Assembly: GCA_902761575.1 (NCBI GenBank)
Contig: CACWKU010000024.1
Span: 1 to 41,503 of the forward strand
Direction of reading: 5' to 3'
DNA from: an uncultured bacterium
GTDB lineage: Bacteria; Verrucomicrobiota; Kiritimatiellia; RFP12; UBA3636
DNA length: 41,503 bases
Below the pieces are notes generated by a model. The model saw only the letters and a program-made list of their open reading frames with translations. It ran no database searches and was not told where the DNA came from. The translations under genes and the position numbers were made by a program. Below are positions 14,583 through 22,624 of this stretch, in pieces (position 1 is the stretch's first letter; every line of letters begins with the position of its first letter).

Positions 14583-16691
14583 CTAGCGGACCTTGCCGGC
14601 CTTGACGCGCTTCTCGACGACCTCCTTGGCGATGCCGGCGGGGACCGGCTCGTACTGGTTGAAGATCATCGTGAACGCGCCGCGGCCCTGCGTCAGGGTG
14701 CGGACCGTGTTCGAGTAGCCGAACATCTCCGCCAGCGGCACCTGCGCGTGGATCACCTTCTGGCCGCCCTTGTCCTCCATCGACTCGATGCGCCCGCGGC
14801 GCTGGCCGATGGAGCCCGAGACGGCGCCGAAGTAGTCCTCCGGCATCGTGACCTCGACGTTCATCACGGGCTCGAGCAGCTGGGGCTTGGCCTCCAGCAT
14901 GTACTTCTTGAAGCCCGCGCGAGCGGCCAGCTCGAACGCGATCGCCGAGGAGTCGACCGGGTGGAACGAGCCGTCGTAGAGCGTGACTTTGGTGTCCACG
15001 ACCGGGTAGCCCGCGTAGGGGCCCTTCTCCATCGCGGCCTTGACGCCCTTCTCCACGGCCGGGATGAACTCGCCCGGGATCGCGCCGCCGACGATGGCGT
15101 TGACGAACTCGAACGGCGTGCCCGCCGGCTGCGGCTCGAGGCGGAGGTAGACGTCGCCGTACTGGCCGGAGCCGCCCGTCTGCTTGACGTGCTTGTACTG
15201 GCCCTCGGCGGTCTGCGTGATCGTCTCGCGGTAGGCGACCTCGGGCGGGTTGACCTGCGCCTCGACGCCCCATTCGCGCTTGAGGCGATCGACGATGATC
15301 TCGAGGTGGAGCTCGCCCATGCCGGAGATGATCGTCTCCTCCGTCTCCTGGTCGTAGGCCACGACGAAGGTCGGGTCCTCGTCCGCCAGCGCCTGCAGGC
15401 CCATCGAGAGCTTCTCGGAGTCGGCGTGCGAGACGGGCTTGATCGAGATGGAGATGACGGGCGCCGGGAACTCGATCGACTCGAGCATGATCGGGTGGTC
15501 CTCGTCGCAGAGCGTGTCGCCCGTGCGGGTGCGCGCGAGGCCGACGAGCGCGACGATGTCGCCCGCGTAGGCCTCCTGCAGCGCCTCCTGCTTCTTGGCG
15601 TGCATGCGGACGAGGCGCGCGACGCGCTGCTCCTGGTCGCGGCCCATGTTCCAGACGGTGGCGCCCGTCTCGAGCTTGCCGGAGTAGATGCGGGCGTAGA
15701 CGAGCTTGCCCATCATCTTGTCGGAGACGATCTTGAAGGCGAGCGCGGCGAACGGCTCGTCGTCGGAGGGCTTGCGCACCGGCGGCTCCTTGCCCTCCTC
15801 CTGCTCCTTCTTCGTGAGCGCGCCCACGACGGGCGGCAGGTCCAGCGGCGAGGGGAGGAAGTCGACGATCGCGTCGAGCAGCGGCTGCACGCCCTTGTTC
15901 TTGAACGAGGTGCCGCAGAGCATCGGCTGGATCTTGCGCTCGATGGTCGCCTTGCGCAGCGCGCCCATCAGCTCCTCGGTCGTGAGCTCGCCGCCCTCGA
16001 GGACGCGCTCGAGGAGCGCGTCGTCCGTCTCGGCCGCGGCCTCGACCATCTTCTGGCGCCACTCCTGCGCCTGGTCCATGAGCTCGGCGGGGACCTCGCC
16101 CTCGATGACCTTGAGGCCCTGGCACGACTCGTCGAAGCGGAGGGCCTTCATGCGGATCAGGTCCACGACGCCCTCGAAGGCGTCCTCCTTGCCGATCGGG
16201 ATGACGACCGGGACGGGGTTGCCGCGGAGGATGGTCTTCACGTCCTCCATGCAGCCGAAGAAGTCGGCGCCGACGCGGTCCATCTTGTTCACGAAGATGA
16301 CCTTCGGGACCTTGTACTTCTCGGACTGGCGCCAGACCTGCTCGGACTGGGGCTGGACGCCGGCGACGGCGCAGAAGAGCGCGACCGCGCCGTCGAGGAC
16401 GCGGAGCGAGCGCTCGACCTCGGCCGTGAAGTCGACGTGTCCGGGGGTGTCGATGATCGTGACCTGGTGGTCGCGCCAGAAGCACGTGGTGGCGGCGGAG
16501 CCGATGGTGATGCCGCGCTCCTGCTCCTGGACCATGAAGTCCATCGTGGCGGCGCCGTCGTGCACCTCGCCGAGCTTGTGGTTCTCGCCCGTGTAGAAGA
16601 GGATGCGCTCCGTGGTGGTGGTCTTGCCGCCGTCGATGTGGGCCATGATGCCGATGTTGCGGTACTTGTCGAGCGGGATCTTGCGTGGCAT
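14583..16691 (-). CDS. fusA: Translation elongation factor G
   Basis: A 702-residue EF-G, normal length; the GTPase drives ribosome translocation. G1 is [15 protein letters not shown] (17-31), with Gly where most EF-Gs have Ala. Switch I is [15 protein letters not shown], with Gly where Thr is usual in ITITSAATT. G3 is DTPGHVDF and G4 NKMDR. Domains III-V follow, with [20 protein letters not shown] and [16 protein letters not shown] used the ATG at 16691 ([15 protein letters not shown]), because the longer frame to 16826 runs through the promoter. The site AAGGA lies upstream. The two substitutions are conservative, so this is either the main EF-G or a close paralogue; no rpsL/rpsG or tuf gene is next to it. 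Confidence 0.92.
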   Translation of the reverse strand: MPRKIPLDKYRNIGIMAHIDGGKTTTTERILFYTGENHKLGEVHDGAATMDFMVQEQERGITIGSAATTCFWRDHQVTIIDTPGHVDFTAEVERSLRVLDGAVALFCAVAGVQPQSEQVWRQSEKYKVPKVIFVNKMDRVGADFFGCMEDVKTILRGNPVPVVIPIGKEDAFEGVVDLIRMKALRFDESCQGLKVIEGEVPAELMDQAQEWRQKMVEAAAETDDALLERVLEGGELTTEELMGALRKATIERKIQPMLCGTSFKNKGVQPLLDAIVDFLPSPLDLPPVVGALTKKEQEEGKEPPVRKPSDDEPFAALAFKIVSDKMMGKLVYARIYSGKLETGATVWNMGRDQEQRVARLVRMHAKKQEALQEAYAGDIVALVGLARTRTGDTLCDEDHPIMLESIEFPAPVISISIKPVSHADSEKLSMGLQALADEDPTFVVAYDQETEETIISGMGELHLEIIVDRLKREWGVEAQVNPPEVAYRETITQTAEGQYKHVKQTGGSGQYGDVYLRLEPQPAGTPFEFVNAIVGGAIPGEFIPAVEKGVKAAMEKGPYAGYPVVDTKVTLYDGSFHPVDSSAIAFELAARAGFKKYMLEAKPQLLEPVMNVEVTMPEDYFGAVSGSIGQRRGRIESMEDKGGQKVIHAQVPLAEMFGYSNTVRTLTQGRGAFTMIFNQYEPVPAGIAKEVVEKRVKAGKVR

Positions 16692-16777
16692 TGCCGGATT
16701 CCTTGTTGCTGGTGCGCGCGTCGCGCGCGGGGTTTCGGGTTGTTTTCGAAAGGGTGGTTGCGTGAAAAACGCGCGGG

Positions 16778-16807
16778 ATTCTAGCACAGGGGACGCCCCT
16801 CGTTCAA
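16778..16807 (-). promoter_or_regulatory. Promoter of fusA
   Basis: Minus strand TTGAAC (16807-16802), an 18-bp spacer and TAGAAT (16783-16778), leaving a leader of about 80 bases. Confidence 0.65.
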
Positions 16808-16819
16808 GCCTTTTTCCGC

Positions 16820-16848
16820 TTGACACGCCGCACCCCCTCTGCTATCCT
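16820..16848 (+). promoter_or_regulatory. Promoter of tRNA-Pro
   Basis: A consensus TTGACA (16820-16825), a 17-bp spacer and TATCCT (16843-16848), 26 bp before the tRNA. It is divergent from the fusA promoter. Confidence 0.7.
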
Positions 16849-16874
16849 CCCGCGCCGTTGCCACGCAACCCCAT

Positions 16875-16951
16875 CGGAGTGTAGCGCAGACTGGTAGCGC
16901 GTTTGGTTCGGGACCAAAAGGTCAAGAGTTCAAATCTCTTCACTCCGACCA
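16875..16951 (+). tRNA. tRNA-Pro, anticodon CGG
   Basis: A 77-base cloverleaf with acceptor stem CGGAGTG/CACTCCG, D-arm GCGCAGACTGGTAGCGC, anticodon stem TTTGG/CCAAA with loop TTCGGGA (anticodon CGG), T-arm AGAGTTCAAATCTCT, discriminator A, and an encoded CCA. The layout matches bacterial tRNA-Pro closely. Recombinase genes follow immediately, as at many tRNA integration hot spots. Confidence 0.95.
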
Positions 16952-16957
16952 CTTGAG

Positions 16958-16986
16958 GCCCCCGCGGACCCACGGTCCGCGGGGGC
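16958..16986 (+). terminator. Terminator after tRNA-Pro
   Basis: A perfect 13-bp stem GCCCCCGCGGACC, loop CAC, followed by TTCCCTTTCCC, starts 7 bp after the tRNA. Confidence 0.8.
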
Positions 16987-17241
16987 TTCCCTTTCCCTCC
17001 TTCGCCGCGTCGCCTTTCGCCCTTCCTCGGGCCCATCCTCGACCGGCGCGCGCTCTTCGACGCGCTCAACGCCCTCGCGCTCCTGGACGAGGCGCACAGC
17101 GACACGTCCCTCACGGAGCTGGCGCTCGCGTGGAGGCGCGACGCGGCGAAGACCGCCTGCCGTCCGGCGCTTTCCCTGCGCGAGTTCTTCGACCGCTTCC
17201 TCGCCCGCTACCGAGAGGAGCAGACGGCCACGCGCAGCCAC

Positions 17242-18018
17242 ATGCGCTGGATGGTCCGCGCGATGTGCCGCGCGCTCGGTCCGGCGATGCCGGTCGCGGC
17301 ACTCCGCCGGGAGGACGTCCTGGGCGCGCTCGAGCCGTTCCGGTCGGCCCGCTCGTGGAACGGCCTTCTCGCGGACGTTGTCACGGCCATCCGCTGGGGC
17401 AACCGCGAGGGTCTCTGCGACCTGCCGTTCGTCGCGACGCTCAAGGCCCGCCCCGTGGAGTTCCGCGAGCCCTCCTGGTTCCCGCCAGACAAGGTCGAGC
17501 GCATTCTCCGGATGGCCGAGGCCCACCCCGGCGACCACCGCGCCGCGGCCGGGATGCGCCTCTCGCTCGGCTTCTTCGCCGGCGTCCGCTCGGTCGAGGC
17601 CGAGCGCGCCTCGTGGGAGGACCTGGACCTCGACGGCGCCGTCCTGCGCATCCCGCGCCCCAAGGGATACACGAACGGCATGAAGCCCCGGATCGTCGAG
17701 CTGGAGCGCAACGCCGTCGCCTGGCTGCGCCGGTGGCGGCGCTGGACGCAGGGCCGGCGCCGCGGCCGCGCGCCGCACGGCCCCGTCGTCCCCCGTCCGC
17801 CCCTCTTCTCGGAATGGAAGAAGGCGTGGCTCGCGCCGGCCGGCCTCTCGTGGGGCCGCGACGAGGACGCGAACGTGATGCGCCACACCTACGCCACCAT
17901 GACCGCCCTCAACCTCGGCCACGGGCATTCCACCGCAATGCTCGAACGGCACTACCGCGGACTCGTGGCGAAGGACGTCGCCGAGCGCTACTGGACGATC
18001 TATCCGAAGGAGGGATGA
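17242..18018 (+). CDS. Tyrosine recombinase 1, probably lacking its native N-terminus
   Basis: A phage-integrase-type tyrosine recombinase, clearly paralogous to the next gene. Catalytic residues are visible: Arg in FFAGVRSVEAER, Lys in PRPKGYTNG, the RH pair in NVMRHTYATM (Asn at the usual first His of HxxR), LGHGH, and the nucleophile Tyr in LERHYRG. The first usable in-frame start is the ATG at 17242, but similarity to the paralogue continues upstream in the same frame to about 17020 (RRALFDALNALALLDEAHSD). No ATG, GTG or TTG exists there before the stop codon in the tRNA. Thus about 70 residues of the core-binding region, plus the original start, were lost or have no start codon. It may be a pseudogene. 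Confidence 0.8.
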   Translation: MRWMVRAMCRALGPAMPVAALRREDVLGALEPFRSARSWNGLLADVVTAIRWGNREGLCDLPFVATLKARPVEFREPSWFPPDKVERILRMAEAHPGDHRAAAGMRLSLGFFAGVRSVEAERASWEDLDLDGAVLRIPRPKGYTNGMKPRIVELERNAVAWLRRWRRWTQGRRRGRAPHGPVVPRPPLFSEWKKAWLAPAGLSWGRDEDANVMRHTYATMTALNLGHGHSTAMLERHYRGLVAKDVAERYWTIYPKEG

Positions 18019-18133
18019 GTCGGGGCGGCGGGCTGTCGCCTCGCCGCCCCGCCGATGTGCCTGGAGAGCGGCCTGCGGCCGCGATATCGTTCCACGCGAG
18101 AATCCGAGAACCCGACACCCCGGGAATCCGTCA

Positions 18134-19264
18134 ATGAAAAGAATACCATCCTTCCGCAAATCCATCGTCAAAGTCGATGCCCTGCTCGCGAAATACGCGA
18201 GCAGCGCCTCGCTTCTGGACGCCCTCCATGCGATGGCGATCCTCGATGACGCCGAGGCTCCCACCCTGACCGAGCTGGTTCTCTCCCATCTCCGCTCTGC
18301 GCGCGGCCATGCCCGCGTCCGTCCGCCGCTCGCGCTGGGCGAGCTTTTCGACCTTCGCGTGGCGCGCTACGCTCCGTCGCAGACCCGGAGCATCTCGGCC
18401 CTGCAATGCGCTCGGCGCTTTCTCTGCTCCCGCCTGGGCGAGGACCGCGCCGTCGAGACGATCTCCGAGGAGGAGATCGCCCGCGCGCTCGACGGGTTCG
18501 ACGATCCGCAATCATGGAACTCCGTTTTCCGGCGGCTACGCCTCGCCTTCAACTGGGCCGTCCAGGCGGGGCTCGTCGAGCGCAGCCCGCTCGGACGCCT
18601 CGCCCCGCGCCGGATCGACTGGCGGGAGCCCGCCCATTTCCTACCCGACCGCGTCGAGCGCATCTTCCGAGCGGCCGAGGCCCATCCCGGACCGCTCGCC
18701 GGCGCCGTCGGGATGCAGCTCGCGCTCGGATTCTTCGCCGGCGTCCGCACCGCCGAGATCGCGCGCGCCCGCTGGGAGGACATCGACCTCGACGGCGCCC
18801 TGCTGCGCGTCCCGCGTCCGAAGGGCTTCACGAGCGGCCACAAGCCCCGTCTCGTCGAGCTGGAGCCCTGCGCCGTCGCCTGGATGCTCCGCTGGCGCGA
18901 CTGGCTCGTCGCCGCCGGCGGTCGCGCCGTCGGCCCCGTCGTCCTCAACCCCCGCCGCTTCGCGCTCTGGAAGGCCCGACGGCTCGCCCCCGCCGGCGAC
19001 TCCTGGGGCAACGACGCCGCCCATAACGTCATGCGCCACACCTACGCCACGATGCACGTCGCCGCCTTCCGCGACGCCGCCGCCACCGCGCTCAACCTCG
19101 GCCACGCCGGCGGGACCGAGCTGCTCGAGAGGCACTACCGGGGCGTCGTTCCGAAGGCCGTCGCCGACGCCTACTGGCGCATCCTCCCCTCCGCCGCGCC
19201 CCTCCCTCCGCCCGAGCCCCTCCCCGGCCGCGGCTTCCGCTCCGATCTGAAACGCCCGCTCTAG
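18134..19264 (+). CDS. Tyrosine recombinase 2
   Basis: A 376-residue, apparently intact tyrosine recombinase starting MKRIPSFRKSI. Residues about 1-180 form the SAM-like DNA-binding region (QTRSISALQCARRFL). The catalytic domain has Arg in FFAGVRTAEIAR, Lys in PRPKGFTSG, RH in NVMRHTYATM, LGHAGG and the nucleophile Tyr in LERHYRGVV. As in its neighbour, Asn replaces the first His of HxxRH. It lies 115 bp after the first copy in the same orientation; the pair looks like a tandem duplication. Its position between tRNA-Pro and the cassette block, with near-palindromic sites just behind it (19360-19419), suggests site-specific recombination there. Whether it integrates an island, resolves dimers or moves cassettes cannot be read from the sequence. 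Confidence 0.9.
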   Translation: MKRIPSFRKSIVKVDALLAKYASSASLLDALHAMAILDDAEAPTLTELVLSHLRSARGHARVRPPLALGELFDLRVARYAPSQTRSISALQCARRFLCSRLGEDRAVETISEEEIARALDGFDDPQSWNSVFRRLRLAFNWAVQAGLVERSPLGRLAPRRIDWREPAHFLPDRVERIFRAAEAHPGPLAGAVGMQLALGFFAGVRTAEIARARWEDIDLDGALLRVPRPKGFTSGHKPRLVELEPCAVAWMLRWRDWLVAAGGRAVGPVVLNPRRFALWKARRLAPAGDSWGNDAAHNVMRHTYATMHVAAFRDAAATALNLGHAGGTELLERHYRGVVPKAVADAYWRILPSAAPLPPPEPLPGRGFRSDLKRPL

Positions 19265-19670
19265 CACGCGACCGAAATGATTTGTCCGTCGCGCTTTTTT
19301 CCGCGGCGGAACCGCATGCACCTTGTTTTGCGGGGGCTCTGCACGGGTGCAAGGATGTTTACCATTCCGGAGTCATATCCGGTTTGGTAATTACCATTCC
19401 GGAGTACTATCCGGAATTTTCTTGACACCGCGGTCCGTTTTCCGCCCGCGTCGACTGCTTCGCCGAACGCTCTCCCGTCTCCGTTCCCGCCCTCACCTTC
19501 CTATCGCAGCTGCTCTAGTACGTTTCGGCGACATCCGCCCGAGGCGCGCGTTAGCCCCATTTGAAGCGCGTCTGGCCCGGCACAGGGTTCGAAAGGCCCC
19601 GCGGGCGGGCGCGCTCCCGCCGGCCCGCGGCGGGCATGGCGGCGCGGCTTTGCCGCGCAATGACTCCTTT
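19265..19670. other. Intergenic region between recombinase 2 and the first cassette
   Basis: No gene is supported over 406 bp. It holds two direct copies of a near-palindromic site (19360-19419), an isolated TTGACA (19422-19427) without a matching -10 box, and a 58-bp dispersed repeat that runs into the first cassette (19629-19686). Confidence 0.6.
19360..19419. promoter_or_regulatory. Tandem near-palindromic sites behind recombinase 2
   Basis: TACCATTCCGGAGTCATATC and TACCATTCCGGAGTACTATC start 32 bp apart (19360 and 19392). The second copy is a perfect inverted repeat, ATTCCGGA and TCCGGAAT around the 6-bp spacer GTACTA (19396-19417). The first has the left arm ATTCCGGA, spacer GTCATA and a shorter right arm. 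GGTAATTACC, itself a palindrome, joins them. Paired arms around a 6-bp spacer fit a tyrosine-recombinase core site; two operators for a dimeric regulator fit equally well. Confidence 0.55.
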
Positions 19671-19686
19671 GCGCCCGCGTGGGGCG
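19629..19686 (+). repeat. 58-bp dispersed repeat upstream of cassette 1
   Basis: It matches 22494-22551 (opposite strand) at 52 of 58 positions. It includes the 7-bp-stem hairpin GCGCGGC TTT GCCGCGC (19642-19658) and runs into the first bases of the 41-bp box. Confidence 0.7.
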
Positions 19687-20411
19687 CTGAAGTCGTCTCA
19701 TCGAACATCGTCGGGTACGAGAAGGTCGCCGTCAACAAAGGGTGGACCATGATCGGAGTGCAATTCAACCAGGTCGGTGGGGAGCCACTCGATTTGGGAA
19801 CCGTTGGCGTCCTGGATTCTAGTATGGATGGTTTCGACGCGGAAGGCTCGTTCCCCAACGAGATGCGTGTTTTCGACGGAACCGACTACACTTACTACGG
19901 ATGGTCCGGCTCGAGCGGAACTGACTTGCTTGACAACGCGGATCTCGACAACCAGTGGATTGACACCACCGAACTAGCACCCGTCGATGAAGAGATGAAG
20001 CCGGCTCAGGGTTTCTGGATCAAATCGGAAACCGGCGGCACCATTACCCTCTCCGGTGAGGTTCCCACGGCCGACACGATTCAGGCGGATGTCGGCATTG
20101 GCTGGAACATGATTGCCAATCCCTATCCGGGCGCTGTTCTTGTTGAAAACTTCGGGACACTTGACTCTACATTCGCGGGTTTTGACGCAGAAGGCAACTT
20201 CCCGAACGAGATGCGCGTCTGGGACGGTGAGAACTACGCCTACTACGGTTGGTCGGGCAATAGCGGTTCTTCTCTTCTCGAAAATCCCGACATTGACAAT
20301 AAGTGGATTGACACCACGGAACTTGCCGTCACCGATGACAAGATTGAGTTCGGCAAAGCTGTCTGGATCAAGGCCTCCAGCTCCGGCAAAATCACTTTTT
20401 CCAAACCCTAA
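19671..20411 (+). CDS. Cassette 1 surface-type two-repeat protein (SNIVGY family), start unresolved
   Basis: The supported protein begins APAWGAEVVSSNIVGYEKV and consists of two related repeats of about 115 residues. Each has a GW.MI hydrophobic start, GFDAEG.FPNEMRV(F/W)DG, YYGWSG.SG, (D/N)(N/K)WIDTTEL, a (F/W)WIK segment and a beta-rich end. It looks like a secreted beta-rich protein; I do not know its function. The frame is open upstream to a TTG at 19323, but that stretch is Arg/Pro-rich and repeat-derived. No signal peptide or credible start codon is joined to the body; the only nearby ATG (19660) is in another frame. GC content is clearly lower than in the backbone genes. It ends 15 bp before its PEP-CTERM partner. 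It may be a silent cassette or a decapitated gene. Confidence 0.7.
   Translation, partial: APAWGAEVVSSNIVGYEKVAVNKGWTMIGVQFNQVGGEPLDLGTVGVLDSSMDGFDAEGSFPNEMRVFDGTDYTYYGWSGSSGTDLLDNADLDNQWIDTTELAPVDEEMKPAQGFWIKSETGGTITLSGEVPTADTIQADVGIGWNMIANPYPGAVLVENFGTLDSTFAGFDAEGNFPNEMRVWDGENYAYYGWSGNSGSSLLENPDIDNKWIDTTELAVTDDKIEFGKAVWIKASSSGKITFSKP
19674..19714 (+). repeat. 41-bp cassette box, copy 1
   Basis: CCCGCGTGGGGCGC followed by GAAGTCGTC and CGAACATCGT. It is shared with 22383-22423, 24763-24803 and 25143-25183 with 2, 1 and 5 mismatches, and encodes PAWGAEVVSSNIVG in all four. Confidence 0.85.
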
Positions 20412-20426
20412 CCAGGAACCCAACCC

Positions 20427-21002
20427 ATGAAGAAACTACTCGGACTGGCTGTTTGCCTTGGCCTTGTCGCCTCGGCTTCCGCCGCCACCCTCAACTGGGG
20501 CGCTGCGACCATCAAGTTTGACAGCACCTCGCTCAAGAACAGCGAAGCCGTCAATGGCTACTTGATTTACCTCGGCGGAGCAGGAACGGCATTTTCCGCG
20601 TCCTACGACATCTCCTCCGATTCGGTCAGTACCATTGTTTCCTCAATCGGAACGCAGGTCGCCACGGCCAACAAGCCAAATGCTCTCGGAACGTTCAACA
20701 TCAAGTCGACTTTCGACACGTCGAAATACGGCAATGGTGACGTCTTTGGAATGCTGCTGACCTACACAAACGAGGGGAAGACGTATTACAACCTCTCAAC
20801 AGCGACCATCGGCATGACTGGTCTTGTTGAAGAGCCACCAACCGACCCCGACAAAATGACGTTCTCTTTCTCGTACGCATCAGGCGATGACGCGAAGACC
20901 GTCTCTGCTGGCGGTGGTTGGCATGCTGCCGTTCCCGAGCCCTCGACCGCCATGCTCGCGCTGGCCGGTCTCGCGCTCCTGATCAAGCGCCGCCGCGCCT
21001 AA
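20427..21002 (+). CDS. Cassette 1 PEP-CTERM-type secreted protein
   Basis: A 191-residue protein with a clear signal peptide (MKKLLGLAVCLGLVASASA, cleaved after about residue 19), a low-complexity beta-type mature part beginning TLNWGAATIKFD, and a C-terminal sorting tail: VPEPSTA, a hydrophobic helix ALAGLALLI and KRRRA. In the PEP-CTERM/exosortase system such tails direct proteins to the envelope and are cut and transferred. The signal, box and basic end are all intact. AGGAA precedes the ATG. It is 15 bp downstream of the cassette 1 surface gene, presumably on one transcript, and followed by a terminator shared with cassette 2. Confidence 0.88.
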   Translation: MKKLLGLAVCLGLVASASAATLNWGAATIKFDSTSLKNSEAVNGYLIYLGGAGTAFSASYDISSDSVSTIVSSIGTQVATANKPNALGTFNIKSTFDTSKYGNGDVFGMLLTYTNEGKTYYNLSTATIGMTGLVEEPPTDPDKMTFSFSYASGDDAKTVSAGGGWHAAVPEPSTAMLALAGLALLIKRRRA

Positions 21003-21024
21003 TCGGGCATCAACCACAAACAAG

Positions 21025-21054
21025 AACGCCCGTCGGGAAATCCCGGCGGGCGTT
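21025..21054. terminator. Bidirectional terminator between cassettes 1 and 2
   Basis: An inverted repeat AACGCCCGTCGGGA/TCCCGGCGGGCGTT with one internal mismatch and a 2-base loop. TTTTCTTGTTG follows on the right and CAAGAA lies on the left, serving both converging PEP-CTERM genes. Confidence 0.85.
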
Positions 21055-21079
21055 TTCTTGTTGTTGTGGACTGCTCCGC

Positions 21080-21655
21080 TTACGCCTTGCGACGCTTCAG
21101 GAGCAGCGCGAGACCCGCGAGGGCGAGAGCCGCCGTGGAAGGCTCAGGAACGGCGACCCAACCGCCACCAGCCTTGAGCTTTCCGGTTTCGCCACCCGTA
21201 GAATACGAGAAGGTGTAGTTTGCCTTGTCGGGATTCGTGGGTGGGTCGGCAACGCCGTTTGCCATCGTGTAGACGGCGGTCGAAAGATTGTACCAATCCT
21301 TCGATCCGTCATTGTAATGGAGGAGCATGCCAAACACGTCTCCGTTGTCGTACTTCGTTCCCATCTCGAACTGGTAGTCGCCATTGAGCTTCGCAACGGC
21401 GGATGTCTTGTTCTTGGTATCGACTTGCGCACCGATGGAAGACACAATCGAGGACACCGTCGATTCCGTCGTGATCGAATACTCCGAGGCATAGGACCCG
21501 GATTCGAGGAAGATCAGATAGCCGGTAACGGCGGTGCTGTTTTTCAATGTAGCACCATCAAACGCGACTTGCGTCGCATTCCAGTTGAGTGTGACGGCCG
21601 ATGCGACTGAGGTTGCCAGTGCGCAGGTGAGGGCAAGGATTGTTTTCATGTTCAT
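21080..21655 (-). CDS. Cassette 2 PEP-CTERM-type secreted protein
   Basis: A 191-residue homologue of the cassette 1 partner. The signal peptide is MKTILALTCALATSVASA (from the second Met), the mature part begins VTLNWNATQVAFDG, and the tail is VPEPSTAAL with ALAGLALLL and KRRKA. The mature domain aligns with the cassette 1 protein over its whole length (TLNW..., NSTAVTGYLI, YNLSTAVYTM against YNLSTATIGM). The ATG at 21655 or the one at 21649 could be used; both give the same signal peptide. It follows the cassette 2 surface gene by 27 bp. A role as a surface partner is inferred from the pairing. Confidence 0.87.
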   Translation of the reverse strand: MNMKTILALTCALATSVASAVTLNWNATQVAFDGATLKNSTAVTGYLIFLESGSYASEYSITTESTVSSIVSSIGAQVDTKNKTSAVAKLNGDYQFEMGTKYDNGDVFGMLLHYNDGSKDWYNLSTAVYTMANGVADPPTNPDKANYTFSYSTGGETGKLKAGGGWVAVPEPSTAALALAGLALLLKRRKA

Positions 21656-21682
21656 GTTTCTTGGTTGCTTTGTGGGGGCCGC

Positions 21683-22423
21683 TTATTGGGCGGGGTTGGT
21701 GAAAGTGATGGTTCCTGCGGCATCGGTTTTGATCCAAACACCATGCCCGAAGAGCACCGTTCCGTCGGATTCCTCAAGGTCGCCGTTGAGCCACTTGTTA
21801 TCAAGATCGGAGTTGTCCAAAACATCCGTTCCGGAAGTCCCAGACCAACCATACATGTCGTATCCAAGACCATTCCAGACTTGAAGTTCGACTGCAAAGT
21901 TGCCATCTGCGTCGAACCCGGGAAATCCCGAAGAGAGAACACCGAAATCCGTCACATTGATTTGTCCGGGATAAGGGTTTGCGACCATGTTCCATCCCGT
22001 CCGCAGGTTGACCGTAATGGTATCCTCTGACGGAACTTGGCCCGCAATGGTCGCCGTTCCGGCCGAACCCGCCTTTACCCAGACGCCTTCCGCCTTGTCA
22101 AGGACATCGTCGGTGAGTTCAAGATCGCCATTGAGCCACTTGTTGTCGAGGTCGGAGTTGTCGAGAACATCCGTTCCCGAAGTGCCAGACCAACCGAACA
22201 TGTCGTAGCCGAGACCATTCCAGACTTGGAGTTCCGTCGCGAAATTGCCGTCGGCATCAAAGCCAGCCATTTCGGGGTTCAGCGCCGCGAAGGTCGAAAG
22301 ATCCATCGCTTCGCCTTGCCCTACCTGGACAAACTGAATACCGAGCATATTCCAGCCGGCATTCAATGTGATCTTCTCATAGCCCACAATGTTCGATGAG
22401 ACGACTTCAGCGCCCCACGCGGG
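21683..22423 (-). CDS. Cassette 2 surface-type two-repeat protein (SNIVGY family), start unresolved
   Basis: The body runs from PAWGAEVVSSNIVGYEKITL at the box to AGTITFTNPAQ. The two repeats share GFDADGNFA.ELQVWNGLGYDM(F/Y)GWSGTSGTD and VLDNSDLDNKWLNGDLE almost word for word, so they arose by recent duplication or are kept alike by gene conversion. The only in-frame start is a GTG at 22387, inside the SNIVGY motif, which would remove the conserved beginning. Upstream sequence is repeat-derived Gly/Arg-rich (GGLGGGRL) with no signal peptide. It has the same domain plan as cassette 1 and the same order relative to its PEP-CTERM partner. Confidence 0.7.
   Translation of the reverse strand, partial: PAWGAEVVSSNIVGYEKITLNAGWNMLGIQFVQVGQGEAMDLSTFAALNPEMAGFDADGNFATELQVWNGLGYDMFGWSGTSGTDVLDNSDLDNKWLNGDLELTDDVLDKAEGVWVKAGSAGTATIAGQVPSEDTITVNLRTGWNMVANPYPGQINVTDFGVLSSGFPGFDADGNFAVELQVWNGLGYDMYGWSGTSGTDVLDNSDLDNKWLNGDLEESDGTVLFGHGVWIKTDAAGTITFTNPAQ
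22383..22423 (-). repeat. 41-bp cassette box, copy 2
   Basis: It matches copy 1 at 39 of 41 positions. A truncated extra copy of its left part lies at about 22494-22512 within the 58-bp repeat, with no gene attached. Confidence 0.85.
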
Positions 22424-22493
22424 CGCAAGGCGCCCGCCACCAAGCCCGCCGCGGCCCGGCGCGGAGCGCGGCCGCGGGGGACTTCCCTATTGA

Positions 22494-22551
22494 CGCCCCA
22501 TGCGGGCGCAATGGAGTCATTACGCGGCAGAGCCGCGCCACCAAGCCCGCC
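22494..22551 (-). repeat. 58-bp dispersed repeat between cassette 2 and higBA
   Basis: The reverse complement matches 19629-19686 at 52 of 58 positions. It contains the hairpin CGCGGC AGA GCCGCG (22523-22537) and the first part of a cassette box without the rest of a cassette. Confidence 0.7.
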
Positions 22552-22570
22552 GTGGGCTTCCATTTTCCAC

Positions 22571-22599
22571 TTGACTCCCGATAAGCATTCGCTTATTAT
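22571..22599 (+). promoter_or_regulatory. Promoter and operator of the higBA-like module
   Basis: TTGACT (22571-22576), a 17-bp spacer and TATTAT (22594-22599). The perfect palindrome ATAAGC ATTC GCTTAT (22581-22596) fills the spacer and touches the -10 box, the expected place for autorepression by the HTH antitoxin. Confidence 0.75.
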
Positions 22600-22624
22600 C
22601 GATGGCGTTACGGAACCACATGAC

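Noticed and set aside
19660-19750. Programmed frameshift joining the ATG at 19660 (MTPLRPRGALKSS) to the cassette 1 frame
   Set aside because: The alternative frame is open through the box in several copies only because the DNA is conserved; no slippery sequence is seen and cassettes 2 and 4 lack an equivalent ATG.
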